NCBI RefSeq assembly: GCF_014652395.1
Contig: NZ_BMYS01000006.1
Location: 1 to 64,000, forward strand
Length of the DNA: 64,000 nucleotides
Reading direction: 5' to 3'
Origin: Advenella faeciporci
GTDB lineage: Bacteria > Pseudomonadota > Gammaproteobacteria > Burkholderiales > Burkholderiaceae_B
Below the pieces are notes generated by a model. It did no database searches, had not been told where the DNA came from, and saw only the letters and a program-made list of their open reading frames with translations. Of this stretch, positions 35,139 through 43,401 are shown one piece after another. Numbering within the stretch: the first letter of the stretch is position 1; every line of letters starts with the position of its first letter. The translations under genes were made by a program, and so were the position numbers.

Positions 35139-36602
35139 ATGGATACATTGACACCTACTCCTACACATGAAGTCCGAACGTTGCAAGGGGGATTTGCTCC
35201 AGTTAACGAAGAGCTGACGATTGAGTTAACAGATATTCAGGGAGAAATCCCGAAAGACCTGAATGGCATACATGTCCGCAATGGCCCAAACCGCTACTAT
35301 AAAGCGGAAGGCAGATATCACTGGTTCGACGGTGACGGTATGCTGCATGCCGTCAAATTTGAAAATGGAAAAGCGTTTTACCAAAACCGCTGGGTCATGA
35401 CCGAAGGTCTGCAAGAAGAAATAGCCGCTGGCAAGGCTTTATGGAAAGGCATAAAAGAATCACCTCGTAAAGAGCGCCCTGATATGCCAATGAAAAACAC
35501 CTCAAATACGGATGTCAAATACTTTGCTGGCAATTTCATTTCAATGTGGTGGCTTGGTGGTATGCCCTATCTGGTTAATCCCAAAGACATGTCTACCATC
35601 GGCCCTGTATCTAATGACGAACGTCTAAAAAACCTGCAAATATCAGCACACTCCAAAGTTGATGAACGAACCGGTGAGTTTTTATTCTTTGCCTATGGAA
35701 AAGAAGCACCCTACATGCATTATGGTGTTCTCAGCAAGGAAGGAGAGCTGAAAACGCTCTTCCCGATTGAGCTTCCTGGTCCTCGCTTGCCACACGACAT
35801 GGCCTTTTCCGAGAACTACAGTATTGTCCATGACCTGCCGCTATTCTACGATATGGATGCCTTTGCATCTGGCCGTCACAAACTAAAATTTTATGCCGAT
35901 ATGCCCTCTCGCTTTGGGATCGTCCCTCGTCATGGAAGCCCGGAGCAAGTAAGGTGGTTTGAGGCCAAACCAGCCTATATGTATCACGTTTCCAATGCTT
36001 GGGAAGAGGATGACGGACAGGGCGGCACAGAAATTGTCATGACCGGAACACCTTTTCGCTTGCCCCGTGATCTGGATGGCAATATTGAAGCAGAACGCTT
36101 TGCAAAACTGGTAGCAACACACGAGCATGACTTCATGTTCTATGAATGGCGCTTCAACTTGCGTACCGGAGAAACCAAAGAACGTATTCTTGATGATATT
36201 TTCAATCAAGAGTTTCCGGTCATCAACTCATGGATGCAAGGCTATAAAACCCGCTATACCTGGAACGTATTAATGGCACGCTGCCTGCAACGGGAAGACC
36301 CTCGTTTTTGCGGACTGGTAAAACAAGACTTGTTGACAGGAACCGCAACCAGTTACCACGAAGGGATGGATAAATGGTTCAGTGAGATGCCCTTCGCTCC
36401 TAAAGATAATTGGGTAGAAGAAGATGACGGCTATCTGGTGGGCTTCATGTACGACATGACGCTGGAAGCCTCTTTTGTCTGTGTTTTTGATGCAAAAGAC
36501 ATTACCAAAGGACCAATAACACGCATTCGTTTACCACAACGAGTCCCTCATGGCTTCCATGCGACCTGGGTCAGTGCTGAACGGATGAAACGCGGATATT
36601 AA
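35139..36602 (+). CDS. Carotenoid-cleavage-oxygenase family dioxygenase
   Basis: Non-heme iron enzyme of 487 residues that cleaves a carbon-carbon double bond with O2, giving two carbonyl products. The four iron-binding histidines are in place: His171 (SAHSKVDE), His219 (PHDMAFSEN), His283 (YHVSNAWEE) and His474 (HGFHATW). The usual RNGPN and FDGDGMLH blocks open the propeller. No signal peptide. Bacterial relatives act on stilbenes, isoeugenol-like phenylpropenes or apocarotenoids. Which applies is not visible. Its place between an aldehyde dehydrogenase and a CoA ligase suggests oxidative cleavage feeding CoA-dependent breakdown. Confidence 0.92.
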   Translation: MDTLTPTPTHEVRTLQGGFAPVNEELTIELTDIQGEIPKDLNGIHVRNGPNRYYKAEGRYHWFDGDGMLHAVKFENGKAFYQNRWVMTEGLQEEIAAGKALWKGIKESPRKERPDMPMKNTSNTDVKYFAGNFISMWWLGGMPYLVNPKDMSTIGPVSNDERLKNLQISAHSKVDERTGEFLFFAYGKEAPYMHYGVLSKEGELKTLFPIELPGPRLPHDMAFSENYSIVHDLPLFYDMDAFASGRHKLKFYADMPSRFGIVPRHGSPEQVRWFEAKPAYMYHVSNAWEEDDGQGGTEIVMTGTPFRLPRDLDGNIEAERFAKLVATHEHDFMFYEWRFNLRTGETKERILDDIFNQEFPVINSWMQGYKTRYTWNVLMARCLQREDPRFCGLVKQDLLTGTATSYHEGMDKWFSEMPFAPKDNWVEEDDGYLVGFMYDMTLEASFVCVFDAKDITKGPITRIRLPQRVPHGFHATWVSAERMKRGY

Positions 36603-36618
36603 AAAGGGGGATCTCACC

Positions 36619-38367
36619 ATGATATTGGTAAGCGACGAAAAAATTTCTGAATATACAGAAAAAGGATGGTGGGGCACAACCACCATCTGGGATATATTCC
36701 AAAAAAATTGTGCTGAAAATCCACATGCAATTGCTGTTATTGACGCCAGTAATCGCGATACGTTTATGGATGGCCCTGCCCGTCGACTTACCTGGAGCGA
36801 CCTTGCCAGAGAATCCGAGACATTCGCCGCTATTCTAATTGAAAATGGCATTCGCAAAGATGATGTACTGGTAATGCAACTGCCTAACTGCATAGAACAA
36901 TTCCTTGTCTATCTGGCATGTGCTCGACTAGGTGTTATCGTCTCTCCGGTGCCTGCACAATACCGTGCCCATGAACTGCGGCAAATACTCGAAATAAGCA
37001 ACGCTGTGGGTGCCATCTGTTGCAGCAGAATCGGCACAGTCAATCACGCCTACAATGCAACACACTTATTTACCGATTTTTGTGAGAACAAGGTAGCTGC
37101 TTTACGTACTGTCTTTTCCTGGGGAGCTGTGGATTCTCCTTTCGTCGTCGACGTACAAAAGCACATGAAACTCGGACTAAATGCAACGCAACAAAACAAT
37201 CTGCATAATGTTGTCCGGGCAAACCCTGTTACCGCCAATGATGTATTCACAATTTGCTGGACTTCAGGCACGGAAGCATTTCCCAAAGGTATACCACGCA
37301 GCCATAACGAATGGTTGGTTATTACTCCCTCCATGACTGAAGGTCCAGAACTAGCGCGCCATAGCCGAATTTTAAACCCGTTTCCTTTAGTCAATATGGC
37401 CGGCATTTCATTATCATTCATGTCATGGCTGCAACTGTGTGCAACCGTTGTACAGCACAATCCTTTTGATCTTGAAGTGTTCCTGCAACAAATCAGGGAT
37501 GAAAAAATTCAATATACCCTGGTTGCTCCCACTATTTTAAGCAAGCTTCTTAAAAACGAAAGCCTGTTAGCCGGCATTGATTTTAATATTTTAAAAACCC
37601 TGGGCTCTGGTTCAGCCCCTTTACCCGACTGGATTGTCCGCACTTTTAAAGAAAAATTCAATGTGCAGATTATCAATCATTTCGGTTCTAATGAAGGGGC
37701 TGGTTTCACCAGTGGTTATCGTGACATACCCGATCCGATATTACGGGCAAAATACTTCCCGCGTGCCGGTGTGGAAGGTTTTGAATGGCATGTTTCCACA
37801 ACAAAAAAAATCCAGACAAAACTTGTAGATACCGTAACGGGCGAGCTTATTACCGAGCCCAACCGTCCGGGAGAAATGCACTATAAAGGCCCCAACATTT
37901 TTAGTTGTTATTACAAAAATGACGCCATGACTCGCAACGCTTTTGACGATGAAGGATATTACAAGCTTGGGGACCTTTTCCAAATTGCCGGTGACCGTAA
38001 TCAATACTACCAATATGTCGGTCGATGCAAAGACCTGGTTATTCGAGGAGGCATGAACATATCCACACAAGAAATTGAAAGCATTATCAGTGGTTACGAT
38101 GATGTACTGGAGGTCGGCATAGTAAGCATACCCGATGACATTCTGGGCGAGAAAGCATGCGCTTGCATAGTGCCTCGTAATGACACATTAGATTTCAAGG
38201 CATTACAACGCTTCATGAAAGAAGAAAAAGAAATCGCCAACTTTAAAATCCCTGAATATCTACTTTTAATGAACGAGTTACCTCGCAATCCGGTCGGCAA
38301 ACTTATCAAGCACCGACTGCGGGAAGAAGCGCTCACACAACTGAAAAAAGACAAGGTAATAGCATGA
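36619..38367 (+). CDS. AMP-forming acyl/aryl-CoA ligase (2)
   Basis: A 582-residue ANL enzyme, longer than ligase (1) and of a different subgroup. Its opening EYTEKGWWGTTTIWDIF resembles EntE/DhbE and AliA (cyclohexanecarboxylate-CoA ligase). Motifs: CWTSGTEAFPKGIPRSH (about residue 213), HFGSNEGAG, YKLGDLFQIAGDRNQYYQYVGRCKD and NPVGKLIKHRLRE with the catalytic Lys. Strong Shine-Dalgarno AAGGGGG. Stop overlaps the hydrolase start (ATGA). Two ligases in one operon would fit activation of two different acids, for instance both products of an oxidative cleavage. Confidence 0.9.
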   Translation: MILVSDEKISEYTEKGWWGTTTIWDIFQKNCAENPHAIAVIDASNRDTFMDGPARRLTWSDLARESETFAAILIENGIRKDDVLVMQLPNCIEQFLVYLACARLGVIVSPVPAQYRAHELRQILEISNAVGAICCSRIGTVNHAYNATHLFTDFCENKVAALRTVFSWGAVDSPFVVDVQKHMKLGLNATQQNNLHNVVRANPVTANDVFTICWTSGTEAFPKGIPRSHNEWLVITPSMTEGPELARHSRILNPFPLVNMAGISLSFMSWLQLCATVVQHNPFDLEVFLQQIRDEKIQYTLVAPTILSKLLKNESLLAGIDFNILKTLGSGSAPLPDWIVRTFKEKFNVQIINHFGSNEGAGFTSGYRDIPDPILRAKYFPRAGVEGFEWHVSTTKKIQTKLVDTVTGELITEPNRPGEMHYKGPNIFSCYYKNDAMTRNAFDDEGYYKLGDLFQIAGDRNQYYQYVGRCKDLVIRGGMNISTQEIESIISGYDDVLEVGIVSIPDDILGEKACACIVPRNDTLDFKALQRFMKEEKEIANFKIPEYLLLMNELPRNPVGKLIKHRLREEALTQLKKDKVIA

Positions 38368-39068
38368 CGAAAAATGTTGTATTGCTCATTCCCGGCCTGA
38401 TGAACCCTGCCTCTATTTGGGATGAAGTCAAGGCTCATATTGACCCGTGTATTGAAGTACGGATACTGGATGTAAGCAGCCAAACTTCCATTACAGACAT
38501 GGCTGACGATGCTTGGCAAGCTATTGGTGACCTGAATCAAGAAGACAATATCGTACTGTGCGGTTTTTCGATGGGAAGTTATGTTGCACTTGAAATGCTT
38601 GGCCGTCCGCATAGAACACTAAAAGCGGCAGTTTTAATAGGTTCGTCTTTAAATACTGAAACTGAAAAAAGTGCACAAATCCGTAAAAAATCCATGACAG
38701 CTATCCAGCAGGACTTCACCGGTTTTTTAAATCGCCTTGCCCCCTTCCTGATTGCTGAATCTTTTTCCCACAAAACAAATCAACTGGACAACATGAAAGA
38801 AAAAATGTTGTCCATGGGCCAGGACGTTGCATTACGCCAGAATATAGCCATTGCCGAACGTACTGTTTGCCGTGACACACTGGCACATAACAAGGTACCT
38901 GTCACCTTATTATGCGGAGCGGAAGACAAAATCAACCCTCCTGAATGCAGCCAGGAAATTTCCAAGCTATTCGCGTGTGACAGTCCCATTTTAATTGAGG
39001 GTGTTGGTCATATGGTCCCTCTTGAAAAACCATTGACTATTGCAAAACAAATAAATAAGTTTTTTTAA
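38364..39068 (+). CDS. Alpha/beta hydrolase
   Basis: Compact 234-residue alpha/beta-hydrolase. The nucleophile elbow is GFSMGSYVALEML (Ser about residue 72), the acid lies in LLCGAEDKINPP and the His in EGVGHMVPLEKP. No signal peptide. Its start overlaps the ligase (2) stop. The small size and sequence fit esterases or ring-cleavage hydrolases of the MhpC/BphD kind. The actual bond cleaved (ester, lactone or C-C) is not determined. Confidence 0.87.
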   Translation: MTKNVVLLIPGLMNPASIWDEVKAHIDPCIEVRILDVSSQTSITDMADDAWQAIGDLNQEDNIVLCGFSMGSYVALEMLGRPHRTLKAAVLIGSSLNTETEKSAQIRKKSMTAIQQDFTGFLNRLAPFLIAESFSHKTNQLDNMKEKMLSMGQDVALRQNIAIAERTVCRDTLAHNKVPVTLLCGAEDKINPPECSQEISKLFACDSPILIEGVGHMVPLEKPLTIAKQINKFF

Positions 39069-39088
39069 AAAAAATACTGGAGACAACA

Positions 39089-40057
39089 ATGAAATTCACA
39101 AAAAAAATGGCTGTTTTAGCGTTTGGTATCACGTTATTTTCCCATTCAGCATCTGTATTTGCCCGGAACGACTCTATTACCGTAGTCGTTCCTTACTCAT
39201 CTGGCAGTGTTCTGGATACCGCCATGCGAGTGGTTGCAGAAGAATATAACAAACTTTTTAATGAACTCATTATTATTGAAAACAAACCAGGAGCAGGCGG
39301 TGCTATTGCCGCCCAGCATGTTGCCCGTGCACAGCCCAATGGTAAAACGATTCTTATGGGCAGTAGTGGTATGTTAAGTATTAATCCATATACGTTTGAT
39401 AAGCTGCCCTACTCAGCAGACAAAGACTTTAAGGCCATTACCGGCTTTGTTGCTGCTCCCATGTTAATGGCAATTAACAAAGAAGTCCCGGCTACAAATG
39501 TCAAAGAATTTGTTGAATGGATTAATAGTCATCCTGATCAGGCCAACTATGGTTCTTTTTCAACCGGCAACCCATCACATTTTGCCGGTTTTATCCTGAA
39601 TAAGGCAACCGGCATACAACTGGTTAATATACCTTACACTGGTGGCTCCCGATATGTTCAGGATCTGGTGGGAGGACGGTTAACCTCTTTATTTGCCCAA
39701 CGCTTAAACCTTGAAGCTTTTTACAAAGAAGGTTTATTGAAAATCATTGCCACCTCTGGTGAAAACCGTGACTCTGCCCTACCTGATGTAGCGACCTTCA
39801 AAGAGCAAGGCTTACCTGATCTGACATTTATGATGTGGACAGCACTACTTGTGCCAGCCAATACCGATGATATGGTCATTAAGCAATTAAGCCAGCGTTT
39901 TAATGAAGCCATGTCGCAACCTGCCATCACCCAACGTTTGAAAGATATTGATTTCCAATCAATTGCCTCCTCTCCAGAAAAAACAAATGAATTTATTCTT
40001 TCTGAATCCAAACGATGGGGAGCAATAGTAAAAGAAACAGGATTCAAAGTAAATTAA
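39089..40057 (+). CDS. Bug/TctC-family periplasmic solute-binding protein (3)
   Basis: A 322-residue receptor embedded inside the cluster B operon, 20 bases after the hydrolase gene. Sec signal MKFTKKMAVLAFGITLFSHS, cut near VFAR. Blocks ITVVVPYSSGSVLDTAMR, ENKPGAGGAIAAQHVARAQPNGKTILMG and NIPYTGGSRYVQDLVGGR fit the family, with a Ser-Gly in place of the usual PGG turn. It presumably binds the cluster's substrate in the periplasm. No TctA/TctB follows. Confidence 0.9.
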   Translation: MKFTKKMAVLAFGITLFSHSASVFARNDSITVVVPYSSGSVLDTAMRVVAEEYNKLFNELIIIENKPGAGGAIAAQHVARAQPNGKTILMGSSGMLSINPYTFDKLPYSADKDFKAITGFVAAPMLMAINKEVPATNVKEFVEWINSHPDQANYGSFSTGNPSHFAGFILNKATGIQLVNIPYTGGSRYVQDLVGGRLTSLFAQRLNLEAFYKEGLLKIIATSGENRDSALPDVATFKEQGLPDLTFMMWTALLVPANTDDMVIKQLSQRFNEAMSQPAITQRLKDIDFQSIASSPEKTNEFILSESKRWGAIVKETGFKVN

Positions 40058-40122
40058 TCAATAGTCAATCCAGCCAGACTCTCCTATTCTCCCTGCAAAC
40101 TCACACAGGATTAATTTTTACT

Positions 40123-41112
40123 ATGAAAACGTTTACGCCATTTGAATCTTTACGCCTGCCCGTATTTGCAGCTCCGATGTTCCTGGTTTCAGGAGTTGAT
40201 CTGGTTGTTGCTGCCTGTAAAAGTGGCATTGTTGGTTGTTTTCCCACTACCAATGCCCGGCCCCTTGAACAGCTTGATAGCTGGATGGCACAAATATCCA
40301 ACGCACTGAGAGAATTCAAACATGAACACCCCGATCTTCCGGTTGGCCCCTGGTGTGCAAATGTCATCACTCACTCATCCAATACAAGATTACCTGGCGA
40401 TTTGGCTTTACTTGAAAAATATCAACCTCCTATTGTTGTAACTGCCTTAGGTAGTCCAAAACCAGTCATTGAAATCGTCCACTCTTATGGCGGCATCGTC
40501 ATTGCGGATGTCATTAATCTGAAACTGGCCATGAAAGCAGCTGACGCTGGTGCAGATGGTCTCGCCTGCATTTCTTCTGGTGCCGGAGGTCATACCGGTT
40601 TTCTGTCTCCATTTGCCTTTGTCAGTGCCATCAAACAGTTCTTTAACGGTTACATTATTATTGGTGGTGGTATTACAAATGGCCAAGGAGTTGCAGGCAG
40701 CTTGGCTGCTGGCGCTGACTTTGTATACATGGGTACCCGATTCATACCCACCGTGGAAAGCATGGCCTCAGATGCCTATAAAGAAATGATTGTCCGCAGT
40801 ACGATTGATGATCTTGTGGTATCTGATCGGATAACGGGTACCCCAGCCAGCTGGCTTAAGCCTTCTTTGGAACAAAATGGCCTGGATCTGACTACGCTTG
40901 ATACGGCACCAAGCCGCAACTATGACAGCAGCCAGCAAATTGATACCCGACGCTGGAAATCCATCTGGGCGGCAGGTCAAGGACTGGGCTCCATTCATCA
41001 CATAGAACCCGTATCGGATGTGGTTGACCGCCTGGAACAAGAGTTTCACCAGGCTTGTGATGAGATGATAAACAAAACAGCCATGTTTTTACCACCCTGC
41101 GTACAAGCCTGA
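40123..41112 (+). CDS. Nitronate monooxygenase/2-nitropropane dioxygenase-family flavoprotein
   Basis: TIM-barrel FMN protein of 329 residues from ATG 40123. Motifs: LPVFAAPMFLVSG, IADVINLKLAMKA, ISSGAGGHTGFLSPFAF and IIGGGITNGQGVAGSLAAGADFVYMGTRF, with the conserved His in GGHTG. The family covers nitronate monooxygenases and FabK-like enoyl reductases. In a CoA-dependent degradation operon a reductase or desaturase role on a CoA ester is as likely as nitronate oxidation. The gene sits 66 bases after the Bug gene and 41 before the lyase gene. Confidence 0.85.
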   Translation: MKTFTPFESLRLPVFAAPMFLVSGVDLVVAACKSGIVGCFPTTNARPLEQLDSWMAQISNALREFKHEHPDLPVGPWCANVITHSSNTRLPGDLALLEKYQPPIVVTALGSPKPVIEIVHSYGGIVIADVINLKLAMKAADAGADGLACISSGAGGHTGFLSPFAFVSAIKQFFNGYIIIGGGITNGQGVAGSLAAGADFVYMGTRFIPTVESMASDAYKEMIVRSTIDDLVVSDRITGTPASWLKPSLEQNGLDLTTLDTAPSRNYDSSQQIDTRRWKSIWAAGQGLGSIHHIEPVSDVVDRLEQEFHQACDEMINKTAMFLPPCVQA

Positions 41113-41152
41113 ACCACAATATATTCCTAATACATCAATGGAGAAACACTGA

Positions 41153-41941
41153 ATGCAGGATAAACCACTTAAAACAGAAATAGGTTACACAACACCCGAG
41201 GCCATTACAGTCAGGGGTAAAAATTTAACTGATGATTTACTCGGTAAACTTGATTTTGTTGAAATGATGCTGTTTACCATTTTTGGTAAAATCCCTAATG
41301 ACAACGAAAAAAAAATGGTCAATCATATTTTGGTCACAGCCTGCGACCATGGCTTGACACCCAGTGCCATGTCCGCCCGTCTTACCTACCTGGGGGCTCC
41401 GGAAGCACCTCAGGCGGCTATTGCTGCCGGTTTATTGGGAGCCGGCAGTGTTTTTCTGGGTACGACACAAAATTGTGCGCAAATGCTTGCTTCTGCGGCT
41501 AAAGACCTGCCTGACGCTCCTGATCGGGACACGCTAATGCAATGTGCCCGTCAACTTATTCAAACCAGCCGTGATAAAAATCAAGCTATTTATGGAATCG
41601 GCCACCCTATTCATATTAATGGTGATCCCCGTGTTCCAGTCCTTGAGCAGCTCTCCAAAGAACTCGGTTACTACGGCAAACATTGGCAATTAATGCAAAC
41701 AGTTCAGGAAGTGTTTTTTCTTGATCGCAATAAAAAACTCCCTATTAATGCCGTTGGTGCCGTTGGTGCAATTATCTGTGATATGGGTCTTGATCCAATG
41801 ATTGCCCGAGGTCTGATGCTGGTAGGACGTGCCGGAGGATTAGTAGCGCATTTGTACGAAGAAAAACATAACTCTATTGGGCAACAGATATGGGACCTTG
41901 TATTGGCACAGGACAAACGTAATATTGCCCCTTCGCGCTAA
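41153..41941 (+). CDS. Citryl-CoA-lyase-like protein (citrate synthase superfamily)
   Basis: A short (262-residue) citrate-synthase-fold protein. The block GIGHPIHINGDPRV carries the His that binds oxaloacetate in citrate synthase, and GRAGGLVAHLYEE the C-terminal Arg/His. The region that holds the first catalytic His (WGPLHGG in synthases) reads GAGSVFLGTTQN here, without His. Such short proteins are annotated as citryl-CoA lyases and split 3-hydroxy-3-carboxyl-acyl-CoA substrates. As the last gene of cluster B it may release acetyl-CoA or pyruvate-type units from a branched CoA ester. The real substrate is unknown. Confidence 0.8.
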   Translation: MQDKPLKTEIGYTTPEAITVRGKNLTDDLLGKLDFVEMMLFTIFGKIPNDNEKKMVNHILVTACDHGLTPSAMSARLTYLGAPEAPQAAIAAGLLGAGSVFLGTTQNCAQMLASAAKDLPDAPDRDTLMQCARQLIQTSRDKNQAIYGIGHPIHINGDPRVPVLEQLSKELGYYGKHWQLMQTVQEVFFLDRNKKLPINAVGAVGAIICDMGLDPMIARGLMLVGRAGGLVAHLYEEKHNSIGQQIWDLVLAQDKRNIAPSR

Positions 41942-41989
41942 TGGGTAAATAGTGAAAAGCGCAAGATATTAAAAAATCCTGACCCACCT

Positions 41990-42562
41990 TTAACTGGTAG
42001 ACACTTTTTCTATTGCCAGCAAATAAGGTGGGTTATTCTTCTGATTGGTGAACTGATAGCGTAACACCTGAAAATGTTGCTGATCCAGTCCATTAACAAA
42101 AACCTCGATGGCTTCCTGCTCTATCCTGCCCGCCTCATGACCGGGATAAATAACCAGTAATAATAAACCGTACGGCTTTAACAAACCCAAGCCCTGGGTA
42201 ACGGCTGCCAAGGTAGTATCCCGTTGGGTGGTAAGTGCTTTATTGCCACCCGGCAAATAACCCAGATTAAACACCACTGCAGACAATCGCTTCCACACAT
42301 GCCTATTCATGTGCTGATGGCCTTCGCCAATCAATACTACCTGCTCATCAAGACCCGCCGTCTGCAAGCGGCGCCGTGTTTTTTGCAAAGCCTGCTCCTG
42401 CACATCAAACGCATAGACCTTGCCACCGGCCCCCACACATTGGGCCAGCACCATCGTATCATGTCCGTTACCCATGGTGGCATCAACCGCGACATCGCCA
42501 GGCTGCACCGCCTGTCTTAAGAGCTGATGGGCAAATGAAAGAACAGGCACTAACTGGGTCAT
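41990..42562 (-). CDS. Class I SAM-dependent methyltransferase, YtqB/rRNA-methylase-like
   Basis: A 190-residue methyltransferase. Motif I is DATMGNGHDTMVLAQ (about 24-38), YAFDVQEQALQKTRRRL follows, and the catalytic-loop-like FNLGYLPGGNKAL lies near 92-104. This pattern matches the 'putative rRNA methylase' family (YtqB), some of which modify the tRNA wobble uridine. It lies 35 bases after the GntR gene on the same strand and converges on cluster B. No tie to either is evident. Confidence 0.82.
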   Translation of the reverse strand: MTQLVPVLSFAHQLLRQAVQPGDVAVDATMGNGHDTMVLAQCVGAGGKVYAFDVQEQALQKTRRRLQTAGLDEQVVLIGEGHQHMNRHVWKRLSAVVFNLGYLPGGNKALTTQRDTTLAAVTQGLGLLKPYGLLLLVIYPGHEAGRIEQEAIEVFVNGLDQQHFQVLRYQFTNQKNNPPYLLAIEKVSTS

Positions 42563-42596
42563 GGCAGGCGAAATAACTTTAATGATTGAAAAGTGA

Positions 42597-43382
42597 TTAC
42601 TTTAGCACGCGCTGAAAATTTTTCACCTGAATCTTGTTTTCCAAAGAAGCATCAACGGCAATATCAAACACAACTTTGTCTTCACGGTGCCAGGCTGTAA
42701 ACCACTCCATTGGCAAACCGTGCTGGTCGTAGTAACTGGCCTGCAATTGCAATAAGGGGCTTTTGTTTTTAACCTGCAGGTAGGCCGCCAGTTTTTTATC
42801 TGCAGCTACAATCTGAATCTGGTTTCTGCCCTGTTCAGGTTTACGCTTGAACTGTTTATACAGCTGTTGATGCAACGAATTATTGGTAAGATCCGCCACC
42901 GTCAAAGTGTTAAATTCAATGGGCAGCCATGTTTGCACATAGGAAATGGGCTCTTCATTGATATAACGAAGCCGCTCAAGCAAGACCCCTTCCAGGGCCC
43001 CATAAAACCCGGCCACCGCATCGGGAAACACGCCTTTTCCCAAATGCAACACTTCGGTTCTCAGCATCACTCCCTTGTCTTCAAGTTGGGAATGAAGGCT
43101 GAGGGAGTTTTGCAAATTGCGCCGGTGTTTGACGCGGGGTGCAACCACCGAAGTGCGACCCGCCTGTTTAAGGATAAAACCGTCCTCAACAAGAATTGCC
43201 AAAGCCTGGCGCACGACACTGCGGGCAACATTAAAATGTGCGCTCAATGCATTCTCGCTGGGGATCGCGCTGCCTGGCGGCAACTGGTTATTGGCAATGG
43301 CCTGTTTCAGGCTTTGTGCCACCTGCTTGTATAACGCATTTTTGCCTTTGTTTTCTTCTGAAATTTTTTCCAGATACAGCAC
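42597..43382 (-). CDS. GntR-family regulator, HutC/UTRA subfamily
   Basis: A 261-residue regulator. The start is taken as GTG 43382 because GGAGGA lies just upstream. A longer frame runs back into pdxA2. The N-terminal winged helix includes YKQVAQSLKQAIANNQLPPGSAIPSE and HFNVARSVVRQALAILVEDGF. The UTRA ligand domain follows (about 100-255; GVLLERLRYINEEPISYVQTWLP). It is the last gene of the threonate-type operon and probably represses it through the palindrome at 46788-46814. Confidence 0.9.
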   Translation of the reverse strand: MLYLEKISEENKGKNALYKQVAQSLKQAIANNQLPPGSAIPSENALSAHFNVARSVVRQALAILVEDGFILKQAGRTSVVAPRVKHRRNLQNSLSLHSQLEDKGVMLRTEVLHLGKGVFPDAVAGFYGALEGVLLERLRYINEEPISYVQTWLPIEFNTLTVADLTNNSLHQQLYKQFKRKPEQGRNQIQIVAADKKLAAYLQVKNKSPLLQLQASYYDQHGLPMEWFTAWHREDKVVFDIAVDASLENKIQVKNFQRVLK

Positions 43383-43401
43383 GATTCCTCCGGTAATTGA
43401 T

